Source of the DNA: JBCFBK01 sp050173895
Lineage (GTDB): Bacteria; Bacteroidota; Bacteroidia; Bacteroidales; Prolixibacteraceae
DNA: 17,083 nt
NCBI GenBank assembly: GCA_050173895.1
Contig: JBFXKJ010000059.1
Coordinates: forward strand, 1-17,083
Direction of reading: 5' to 3'
The notes under the pieces were generated by a model that made no database searches, had not been told where the DNA came from, and saw only the letters and a program-made list of their open reading frames with translations. Of this stretch, positions 1 through 7,428 are shown one piece after another. The position numbers and the translations under genes are program-made. Each line of letters begins with the position of its first letter. The first letter of the stretch is position 1.

Positions 1-3000
1 AATTATTCTGTGCTTTTGATAATCCAAAATTAGTCCACCTCAAGGCGGCCAACAGGTTCTCCCTGCTTTGCCTGAAACCGTCTCTTTGAAGGATCAGTTC
101 AAGAAAATCGGCACGATGCAGTTGATCTCCATCTTCAAGAAAACGTTCTTCAAATTGTTCGATGTCAGCCCATGTTAAAGTCCAGGTACTATATTCTGGT
201 GAGCGGTTAATTGCTGCCCGTTTTTGAAAATCGTTCAGAAACCGGTTATGCTCATCTGAAGCATGATATTGGTATCCGTCCAGATAAACTGCGATTCTCC
301 TTATTTGCATCAAATCATCGACTACCCCGCCATCAATATCGGCCTGAATACAGGTGATCAGGAAATCGGTCCGGGTGAAATACGCGACACCCTCATTGGG
401 TCCAAGCTTCATCTGCGGCTTAATGCTGTACACGAACTTTGTACCCTCATGCGGATGAACATGCAACAGATAACTAATCGTTCCCATCTCGTTCACTTCT
501 TCAAACGACCAGTCCTTATTTGTCCTGGAAAGGTTACGCAAGCACCGGATAAATCGGAGCTCCAACTCCGACTCTTCCACTTGCCCTGCCTTTGTCACGC
601 TCCCCAGGCCGTGAGGAAGCAATTCCCATCCTTCGCTTTTTTGAAGAATTTCTTCAAATCGCTTTTCCGCTCTCTTCCTGCTTAGATCGGCCTGATCATT
701 TTGGTTTCCGTATGAAAAAATACAGTGGTAACATCCGTCTTTCCCCTGATGCTGGCATCCGCAATCTTTAATTTGCTTGTAAATAGTGTTCAACAGGTCT
801 TTAAAGACAGACCGGTCAAAGAGCTTTTCCAGATAGCCGGTGCCGCCAGGAACAGCGTCATAGAGTACCAGGTACTGATCAAATTTACCTGTATAACTGT
901 TGAACTCACGATATTCGGTAATCTGCAGGTGCTGTGGATTCCCTCTGAAATAATTTTTCAAACCAAGTTCGATGCCTGCCCGGAACATCTTGATTTCCGC
1001 ATCGCTGTTGAATTCCTGAACAGGCAAGAGTATTTTTAAGGCCTCTGTTTGGATTTCCCTGAACAAAAAAGCCTCTTCAAATACATCATCGGCAGTTCCC
1101 TGGTAAATTTCGTCTTTATACTTACAGAACCCATAATGGAATTTATAGCCACTGGCAGTTACTTTTGCTGACGATTTTCCGCAATGCCGGCAAGTAATAA
1201 ATCCTGCTGCGGGGACTTCCCTGTCATTGATCCTGACCTTACGGGAACTGATTACATCGCTTCGCCCCAAATTGGTTTCCGTAAGGGTCACATTTCTGAC
1301 AAATTCAATTCCGAATGGAATTTCGGTCATCGCCCAGGCACCTTTTGAGGTGGCATTTTTAAACGAAAAGTGTTTGACAAGATGATAAATCAGGTGCTCC
1401 GGTTCTTCCTTATCGTCCTGTAAAGCTGCATCCGACTGCGTATTAAACGACTTCACCGAAAGCAAGCGGGCAAAAACATGTTTATTGGAGGACGCTCCCC
1501 ATGATTCATGGCCGCATTTAGGACAGGAGCTACCGGAGGCCAGATCAGAAATTTCAATGTGATCGCAGTTGGAACAGAACCGCTTTTGATGAAAGTTCTG
1601 TTCATCCGACCAGTCAAAGGTATTGATCCCGCTGATTAGAAATTTAAAGCCCTGGGAATAGAACAGGTTGTCGGGCGCAAATTCCCGCAGTGCCTGGCTT
1701 GCCGGACGTACAATCTCAAAATCCTGGTCTGTTGGAGGCTTCGTGCTCTCAATTGCCTGTTTCCCCATCACTCGGGCTGTCAAAATAACCCCCTTTTCAG
1801 GGAAGGCATAATTCGGGATCGATCCCACGTTGGTTAAGTGTTCGATCGTATTCCGTTCACGGATCGATTTGATCAGGCCCTTCAGGTTACGTACTTCCTG
1901 AAGCAGTTCTTTTTTGCCGGGATCCGTATCACCCAGGTTAAGCCCTTTGATCCGGGCTGTAAGCTCCATCTCTTTTTCCGATATGAATTCAATCTCCTCA
2001 ACCAGCTTCTCAAAGACCTGCCTTTGCTGAAGGAAGAACTGGCCGCCGATCAGGCTCATTTCCAATTCCTCAAAAATCTCATCGCTCACTTCATTTTCAT
2101 AAGCTGCGCCAAATGTACTGAGCAGTTTTTGTTCATTGACCTTGATAAAACCGAGGATGCGGTTCATGAAAAAATCGGGTGACTCAATTTCCTTTGCCTT
2201 TAAACTGATGTATTTAAGTGTAGCAGGAATGTTGTTATTCTTATAATCTTCCGATGTCCAGGTATCGATGCAATAAGCGAAAAAATGCCGTTTTAGTATT
2301 TCCCTGGCTTCAAGATAACAGCCGGGCTCATGCACCTGTCCTGCCATCATTTCCATAGGTTCCCGGAAATAATACAAATCGTGCGCTTTTTTCCGGGCAT
2401 AGTTTACCACGAGAGCCGACCCGCTGGTTCGGCCGGCGCGGCCAACGCGCTGCAGAAAATTGGACGCCAGCGGGGGAACGGCGTGGTTATAAGCCGCATT
2501 CAGTGCACCGATATCAATTCCCATTTCGAGCGTGCTGGTTGCCACCAACACATTTTCCGAGTCGAAATGAGGCCTGTTTTTAAATTCGTCTTCCAACTCC
2601 TCCCTCTTTTCCCTGGGAAGCAGACCGGTATGATCGGCCGAATAAATCCGGGGTGAACGTGACCGGTTATAGACCATCTGGTAATAGTTCCCCGAAAGCG
2701 AACGATCCGTTCTCCGGTCGTAAATACCGGTGCATCTGAAATTCAAACAATGCCCGCCCCTTAAGTCAGTCTGATCCTGTCCGACATGAATTTCATGTCC
2801 GCACGAATTGCAGGTATAGGTATAAACCTTATTTGAAACCAGTAGTTTCTTCGGGTTGAGTGCATAATTGTCCATCTCTCCCGCGGTTTTCCGGTCAATG
2901 AGTTCCCGTTTGTAGATTACCGCGATCAATTCCCGGTAGAATTCATTGATAAAGTCAGCACTCTGATTGGACAGGATAAAACACTTTTTAAAATAACTGT

Positions 3001-5623
3001 GAAACCAGTTGTTGGTGCGTGTAAAGGTTGTATCGAGAACCGACCGGTTGTCAAGCTGGGAGGTGATTAGCCTGGGCAAGCGGGAGCGTTTTCCAAAGCG
3101 GTGATTCAGATAATGCCGCCGATCCTTATTCCAGTTCAGATCCCAAAGTTTCAGTTCCCGGTTCCTGAATTTCTCCAGGTATGGATGGCTGATTGCCCCT
3201 CGGATCCTGACGCGGTGTAACAAGAAGTGCAGGAAACGAAGAAAATCATCTTCTCTGATTGCTTCTGAAGGGTCATTTTCATGAAGCCAGAGCTGTAAAT
3301 CAGTCCAGCAGTCTTTCAATGAATTTTCTTCAAAATACACGCCCGACGAACCGGTTTTTTCCAGCGTACGCCCAATCATCGCATTATAACCGAATTCGGT
3401 GAAGATTTCCCATACCATCCGTTGGTCGAACTCATTCTGAAAATGTTTTTCATATTTGCCGTTGGCACCGTAATTGGGCGGCTCCGATTCGCCTACGTAA
3501 TCGGCCGGATAGAGTCTGTAATAATAGGCATCCAACGGTTGCTTCATTGTCTCGTCCGAATGGTCCTTCCAGTAATTCACAAACAGACGGGCTGTTTCTG
3601 ACAGGTCTACCTGCTCCGGTTGCCGGTTAATCACTTTCTGGAGGGACGCCCGGAAGGTAAAACGGTAATTACGCGCCTGGATGAAACCAGCCTGATGAGC
3701 GGCATCCTGAACGGAGTTGGCAAAAGCCAGGATTTTTCGTTGCTGCCCGGTTTGCTTATCCAGATCGGTCGACATCGTCTGGCTGATCCCGATACTACTC
3801 AGGGTCGCCACACGGGCGCCGATAATCGAAACGGTGTTCCGGCTGTTACATTCGGGACAAACGTGATCGTTATATGTTCTGCCATTTTCATCAGTCGTCA
3901 GTTTTCTGAACGCTGTCACATTAACACGATCCTCTCCCGGATCATTATAAAATTCAAGATCAAGCGGATCAACATACCCTTTAAACTGATCGGTTGCCTC
4001 GTACCCTACCTGGGCAGCATCGAATTGCGAAAACCATGCAGTGCAGTTGAAAAAGTAAAGATCCTTCCGGTTATTAAAGAAACTGAGATAGGTGTCGTTA
4101 AGATCGTTTTCGAACTTTGTACGATGATCATGCCTGATCCCGATCCATCCGGAAGCTCCGCATTCGCGGCAGAACCAGGGCGGCAGGGCCAAGGCGCTGT
4201 TTTTCCGGTCCACGTCTTCTTTCCACGAAAACGCGGGGTTTTCAGAGATCACCCTGAATATACCGCTCAGTTCCCTTACCCAAAGCTGCGTTTGGGTAAA
4301 CAAGAAAGGCGACTGCATAGGATCAGTCTGTCTGGCTTCTGCAATTAATGAAAACAACGAGTGAATGACCCCCTCCCTGGGCTTAAAACGGTACTCCGCA
4401 TTCCATTGCGGCATCTGCCGAAATTCTTCATTCACAGCTGAAAGATCTTTTTCAACGGTCAGAATATCGTGAATACCCGTGCCGCTGTTGGTCACGCTCA
4501 CCAGGTCCGCTACAATCCGAAGCTTTTTCAAGTCGGCCGCCAGTTTATTCCGGTCGAGCTGCCAGACGGTGATCTGACGGTCAATATAATGATCATACTC
4601 CTCTCCCGGTACCGGTTTAAGTTCCCTCAAGGCATTGGTTCGGGGAATATAGCGTTCGGGGTCAGATCCGGTATTGAAGTACTCGTCCACGCTGATCCTG
4701 TTCTCCGTGATCAGACAGTCGGGCGAAATTTCCTCTCCAAAGACACGGCTGGCATATTCCGACAGTAAAACCGGAGCATCATCACCTGATCCCATCGTGG
4801 CCGAAGTACCAACAGGACAAAGATGCCCTTTGGAGATCCCCAGCTTGAGCTTTAGCCTCCGTATCAGGTTGGCGACATCGGTTCCCTGGGCACCGTCGTA
4901 TGTGTGCAACTCATCGAGCACCAGGAACCGAAGCAGGTCCCTGTCTTTGAGGTTACCTAACCACAGTGCGTGATAATTGCTCTTCATCAGGGCATAGTCC
5001 AGCATCTTAAAATTGGTCAGCAAAATATCAGGAGGCGACGCCAGTATTGTTTCCCTGTTCTCAATGATGTTACCCTGCCCCATCGCCTTCGGATAATCAT
5101 GCACATTGACCCCCTCACCAATAAACAATCCCGCCGTTACCTTATCCTTCAGTCGTTTATCTTCATAGATGACTTTTGCAAAACGCTGGGCCTGGTCGGT
5201 TGCCAGGGCATTCATCGGATAGAGAATGATTACTTTTATTCCCGGCCGGTGAAGGTTCCGGTAACAATAATCGAGCACCGGAAACATAAACGATTCGGTC
5301 TTACCCGAACCTGTCCCGGTTGTAATGATGGCAGGCTTTGGTGCCTGGTTAACCGTGCTTAGCCTCTGCCAAGCCTTCACCTGATGGTCATAAGGCGTCC
5401 AGCCGGGTTTGATTTCAATGGTCACCTGCTTCTCTTCCTCAGGACTGGCAGTGACAAAAGGCAATTTTAAAGAGACGTAAGGCCCCTTGAACATGCCGTT
5501 CACCGGATCAGTAATGAAATCATAGAATGCCCGCTGAACATTTTTGTCCTGAAAATGATAGGTGGCTTTGATATATTCCAGTAATGATTCCTTTATTTCG
5601 ATTGCTTGTTGCAGGCTTAGCAT
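1..5623 (-). CDS. YprA/DruE-like DEAD/DEAH helicase with MZB (DUF1998) and C-terminal Vsr-like nuclease domain (3' end beyond window)
   Basis: The frame is open from ATG at 5623 to the window edge, giving at least 1874 residues and no stop. Superfamily 2 helicase motifs are all visible: Walker A GTGSGKTE (103-110), PMNALATDQ (136-144), DELH (237-240), SAT (274-276), ATSTLEMGID (1028-1037) and QRVGRAGR (1058-1065). Zinc-ribbon cysteines lie at 485/488 with 589/592, at 938/941, at 1350/1353 with 1367/1370, and at 1478/1481. A YprA-type MZB/DUF1998 cysteine set follows (C1621, C1623, C1631, C1634). The C-terminus carries E1684/E1686/E1688, TDF with D1753, and VYLDGYQYH (D1782, H1787), as in Vsr/MTES_1575-type endonucleases. 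The domain order and size fit DruE of Druantia better than separate DISARM DrmA and DrmB. The family is an ATP-driven DNA translocase of antiphage systems, so the inferred role is unwinding and cutting of invading DNA. It is the last visible gene of the minus-strand locus, 116 nt after the AlbA_2 gene. Exact clade is uncertain. Confidence 0.88.
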   Translation of the reverse strand, partial: MLSLQQAIEIKESLLEYIKATYHFQDKNVQRAFYDFITDPVNGMFKGPYVSLKLPFVTASPEEEKQVTIEIKPGWTPYDHQVKAWQRLSTVNQAPKPAIITTGTGSGKTESFMFPVLDYCYRNLHRPGIKVIILYPMNALATDQAQRFAKVIYEDKRLKDKVTAGLFIGEGVNVHDYPKAMGQGNIIENRETILASPPDILLTNFKMLDYALMKSNYHALWLGNLKDRDLLRFLVLDELHTYDGAQGTDVANLIRRLKLKLGISKGHLCPVGTSATMGSGDDAPVLLSEYASRVFGEEISPDCLITENRISVDEYFNTGSDPERYIPRTNALRELKPVPGEEYDHYIDRQITVWQLDRNKLAADLKKLRIVADLVSVTNSGTGIHDILTVEKDLSAVNEEFRQMPQWNAEYRFKPREGVIHSLFSLIAEARQTDPMQSPFLFTQTQLWVRELSGIFRVISENPAFSWKEDVDRKNSALALPPWFCRECGASGWIGIRHDHRTKFENDLNDTYLSFFNNRKDLYFFNCTAWFSQFDAAQVGYEATDQFKGYVDPLDLEFYNDPGEDRVNVTAFRKLTTDENGRTYNDHVCPECNSRNTVSIIGARVATLSSIGISQTMSTDLDKQTGQQRKILAFANSVQDAAHQAGFIQARNYRFTFRASLQKVINRQPEQVDLSETARLFVNYWKDHSDETMKQPLDAYYYRLYPADYVGESEPPNYGANGKYEKHFQNEFDQRMVWEIFTEFGYNAMIGRTLEKTGSSGVYFEENSLKDCWTDLQLWLHENDPSEAIREDDFLRFLHFLLHRVRIRGAISHPYLEKFRNRELKLWDLNWNKDRRHYLNHRFGKRSRLPRLITSQLDNRSVLDTTFTRTNNWFHSYFKKCFILSNQSADFINEFYRELIAVIYKRELIDRKTAGEMDNYALNPKKLLVSNKVYTYTCNSCGHEIHVGQDQTDLRGGHCLNFRCTGIYDRRTDRSLSGNYYQMVYNRSRSPRIYSADHTGLLPREKREELEDEFKNRPHFDSENVLVATSTLEMGIDIGALNAAYNHAVPPLASNFLQRVGRAGRTSGSALVVNYARKKAHDLYYFREPMEMMAGQVHEPGCYLEAREILKRHFFAYCIDTWTSEDYKNNNIPATLKYISLKAKEIESPDFFMNRILGFIKVNEQKLLSTFGAAYENEVSDEIFEELEMSLIGGQFFLQQRQVFEKLVEEIEFISEKEMELTARIKGLNLGDTDPGKKELLQEVRNLKGLIKSIRERNTIEHLTNVGSIPNYAFPEKGVILTARVMGKQAIESTKPPTDQDFEIVRPASQALREFAPDNLFYSQGFKFLISGINTFDWSDEQNFHQKRFCSNCDHIEISDLASGSSCPKCGHESWGASSNKHVFARLLSVKSFNTQSDAALQDDKEEPEHLIYHLVKHFSFKNATSKGAWAMTEIPFGIEFVRNVTLTETNLGRSDVISSRKVRINDREVPAAGFITCRHCGKSSAKVTASGYKFHYGFCKYKDEIYQGTADDVFEEAFLFREIQTEALKILLPVQEFNSDAEIKMFRAGIELGLKNYFRGNPQHLQITEYREFNSYTGKFDQYLVLYDAVPGGTGYLEKLFDRSVFKDLLNTIYKQIKDCGCQHQGKDGCYHCIFSYGNQNDQADLSRKRAEKRFEEILQKSEGWELLPHGLGSVTKAGQVEESELELRFIRCLRNLSRTNKDWSFEEVNEMGTISYLLHVHPHEGTKFVYSIKPQMKLGPNEGVAYFTRTDFLITCIQADIDGGVVDDLMQIRRIAVYLDGYQYHASDEHNRFLNDFQKRAAINRSPEYSTWTLTWADIEQFEERFLEDGDQLHRADFLELILQRDGFRQSRENLLAALRWTNFGLSKAQNN

Positions 5624-5667
5624 GTCTGTCAGTTTGATGTTGACTTGTTTCTATTCTTTTACCGTTG

Positions 5668-5682
5668 ACTTTTTTGAAAAGT
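5668..5682. promoter_or_regulatory. Short perfect inverted repeat in the leader of the large helicase gene
   Basis: ACTTTT and AAAAGT flank a 3-nt centre (TTG), about 45 nt upstream of the helicase ATG at 5623. It could be an operator for a dimeric regulator or a small hairpin in the leader. The region is A/T-rich, so chance is a real possibility. I saw no convincing TAnnTTTG promoter in this gap, so the helicase may be transcribed from upstream. Confidence 0.2.
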
Positions 5683-5705
5683 TTTTCACCTAAACTTTAT
5701 CTCTT

Positions 5706-5729
5706 TATCCCACAGTTTATCCCACAGTT
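5706..5729 (-). repeat. Two tandem 12-bp copies related to the TVEK repeat, beyond the stop codon
   Basis: On the minus strand the unit AAACTGTGGGAT occurs twice in direct tandem, starting 10 nt after the TAG of the AlbA_2 gene. It shares its first nine bases, AAACTGTGG, with the 12-bp unit AAACTGTGGAGA repeated inside that gene. If the TAG were read through, these copies would be in frame and would encode KLWD twice before a TGA 17 codons later. It may be a displaced remnant of an array that once extended further, or the scar of a rearrangement. Confidence 0.65.
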
Positions 5730-5739
5730 TCGTTACTTG

Positions 5740-7203
5740 CTACTGATTCACTTTCCAGAATCCCCCTTTGTCTGATCCTACTCTATCGATCTTCCCTGTC
5801 TTTTTAAGCTTATTCAACTGATACTCAATACCTCTTCTTGTCAATCCAGTCGCTTTCATCATGTTTTCCGCTGTTATTCCAGGGTCGCTTTTTATTAGTT
5901 CAAGAATAATTTCTCCAGACTTTTTCTCCACAGTTTTCTCCACAGTTTTCTCCACAGTTTTCTCCACAGTTTTCTCCACAGTTTTCTCCACAGTTTTCTC
6001 CACAGTGTCTTTTATGGCTTCATCCTGCACACGCATCTTCAGGATGACCGAGTCGAACTCAATATCATATTCCGGTTTGGTGTTATTATAAGCGAACCAG
6101 TTATCATCAATTTTGTCAAAGCCAAAGCCGGCATTCTCGGCCAGCTTAACCATCCGGAAAAGTTTGGTGATGATCGGATTCCTTGGAAGGGAAATATCTT
6201 TGGTCCTTAATTCTTTTAACGATTTTGGCAGTCCGCCGGGATTGTAGAACTCGATATGACTGGTGAAGATCCGGATCCGCGGATGTCCGGGCGAAAAATA
6301 ATCGGCATGCTGGAGCATATTGACCAGTGCTTCGCGGATCGCTTCCAGTCCGCTGGATAATTCCTGTCCGAACCCCTCTGCGGTCAGTACAAAGCGAACG
6401 TCCACCCTTTGTTTTAAGCGAGTGAAACATTCGAAATAGTATTCCCAAAGATTTTCCTGCTCATCGAGCCGGAAGGTATAGCGCGACCTGGCGTCACTGT
6501 ATGATGTGCCGGGTATCTCCAGCAGGTCGATCCTGAAATCGGGGAAGAACTTTTCGATGACCTCCCGTTTACCCAGTGTGAGTAGTCCGCCATACGTGCA
6601 GGCACCATTTTCCATGATGCGGAATTTCTCCAGAAACTCTTCCTCGCCGAACCGATTATAAGCGGCTCCCGGGTTAACACGCAACATATAATCGCGATAT
6701 CTGCCAAGCGAAGTCCTGTTCAGGCTGTCAGCGGTTGTACCGGGGGCGATCTCCGAAGTTTTGGTACCAAAGGTCTGATCCCGGAACATGCTGTCAACCT
6801 CTTCCTTTGTAGCCCGCTGATCAGAGCTTCCTCTCCTGATGAAAGTATTAACCGGAGTATTATAGTAGACCGGCTTTTTGCCATTGGCCGGGATGTAAAA
6901 AGCCAGCACTTTCTTTGTTTCGAACCGAAATACCTCCTGTTTGGTAACCACGGGCACATTCATTTTCCCTCCCTTCAAGCTGTTCAGGAAATCCAGCTCG
7001 AGCTTTTCAGTGCTACCTACGCCTGAAATCTCAAATTCAGCCCCCGCCTGCCGGACTCCAAGCACAATCCAGCCGCCGCTGGTGTTGGAAAAGGCAGAAA
7101 CGGTCTCCCAAATGGATTTGGGAAGCTCCGACCGGGCCTCCTTCACCTCGAAATCCTCCCATTCCAGTCCGGCCAGTTTACCAATGAGTTCGTCTTTAGT
7201 CAT
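5740..7203 (-). CDS. AlbA_2 / GHKL-like ATP-binding / winged-helix protein (putative transcriptional regulator)
   Basis: The protein has 487 residues. Residues ~10-135 resemble the Schlafen AlbA_2 DNA-binding domain (FEVKEA at 18-23, AFSNTSGGWIVLGV at 37-50). Residues ~285-380 resemble HATPase_c_4, with EALVN...HADY (291-302), NPGGLP (321-326), RNPII (341-345) and ENAGFGFDKI (356-365). Seven TVEK units (400-427) form a probably helical linker to a C-terminal winged helix-turn-helix (~430-487). Related proteins are usually annotated as transcriptional regulators or 'putative DNA-binding/RecG-like' proteins; biochemical roles are poorly known. The ATG at 7203 is preceded by a purine-rich AGGGGAAGGG, an unusually good ribosome site here. 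The gene sits between the methylase and the large helicase on the same strand, which suggests control of, or participation in, the defence locus; that is inference. It is not a standard component of DISARM or Druantia. Confidence 0.88.
   Translation of the reverse strand: MTKDELIGKLAGLEWEDFEVKEARSELPKSIWETVSAFSNTSGGWIVLGVRQAGAEFEISGVGSTEKLELDFLNSLKGGKMNVPVVTKQEVFRFETKKVLAFYIPANGKKPVYYNTPVNTFIRRGSSDQRATKEEVDSMFRDQTFGTKTSEIAPGTTADSLNRTSLGRYRDYMLRVNPGAAYNRFGEEEFLEKFRIMENGACTYGGLLTLGKREVIEKFFPDFRIDLLEIPGTSYSDARSRYTFRLDEQENLWEYYFECFTRLKQRVDVRFVLTAEGFGQELSSGLEAIREALVNMLQHADYFSPGHPRIRIFTSHIEFYNPGGLPKSLKELRTKDISLPRNPIITKLFRMVKLAENAGFGFDKIDDNWFAYNNTKPEYDIEFDSVILKMRVQDEAIKDTVEKTVEKTVEKTVEKTVEKTVEKTVEKKSGEIILELIKSDPGITAENMMKATGLTRRGIEYQLNKLKKTGKIDRVGSDKGGFWKVNQ
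5925..6006 (-). repeat. 12-bp coding tandem repeat (TVEK x 7)
   Basis: On the plus strand the unit TCTCCACAGTTT is repeated six times perfectly (5925-5996), followed by a seventh copy that diverges after CACAGT. On the minus strand it reads ACT GTG GAG AAA, giving seven TVEK units in the AlbA_2 protein. The unit length is a multiple of three, so slippage would lengthen or shorten the linker without breaking the frame. The near-perfect nucleotide identity implies recent expansion or ongoing homogenisation. Confidence 0.95.
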
Positions 7204-7268
7204 AATCAGTATCCCTTCCCCTGAGAATTACCAGTTACCGGTGTTCTAAGTTACACATTTCCCTTCAT

Positions 7269-7298
7269 TTACATTAGTCGTTTTTAACGCCCGGCAAA
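7269..7298 (-). promoter_or_regulatory. Weak candidate promoter for the AlbA_2 gene
   Basis: On the minus strand TTTG (7298-7295) is followed after 18 nt by TAATGTAA (7276-7269). This resembles the Bacteroidota -33 TTTG / -7 TAnnTTTG arrangement, but the -7 box is only a partial match. The rest of 7204-7329 shows an imperfect hairpin (GGCAAA...TTTGCC) without a T-tract, and no gene. A separate promoter here would let the regulator be expressed independently of the methylase. Confidence 0.25.
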
Positions 7299-7329
7299 GC
7301 CTCAAATTTCGTTTGGCGTTTGCCCTCGC

Positions 7330-7428
7330 TTAATCAAAACGTTTGTTAACGTTAGCAAACACCTTCTCAAAGTGGGTCCAGGCAGCCTGGTAGTCAGCCA
7401 CGCGGTCGCACTTATCAAAGGGCGCAAA
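7330..7428 (-). pseudogene. Detached in-frame 3' end of the methyltransferase gene after an amber codon
   Basis: Directly after the TAG at 7431-7429 the same frame stays open for 32 codons up to TAA at 7332-7330. It encodes a protein-like sequence containing PFDKCDRVADYQAAW followed by THFEKVF and a basic tail. I recall that DrmMI-type methylases end with a similar 'PFDxxDRxxDYxxAW' element, so I read this as the natural C-terminus cut off by a nonsense codon (for example a Tyr or Gln codon changed to TAG). Alternatives are sequencing error, stop-codon readthrough, or a genuinely shortened protein with a fossil tail. Confidence 0.6.

Noticed and set aside
3620..4348. Plus-strand open frame of 242 codons
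   Set aside because: It is a shadow of the minus-strand helicase; the opposite frame carries conserved zinc-ribbon and helicase-linked sequence, while this one has no recognisable domain.
5925..6006. Tandem repeats as a CRISPR array
   Set aside because: The 12-bp units are contiguous with no spacers and encode an in-frame TVEK linker.
7280..7325. Rho-independent terminator after the methylase
   Set aside because: The hairpin has a bulged stem and is not followed by a T-tract in either direction.
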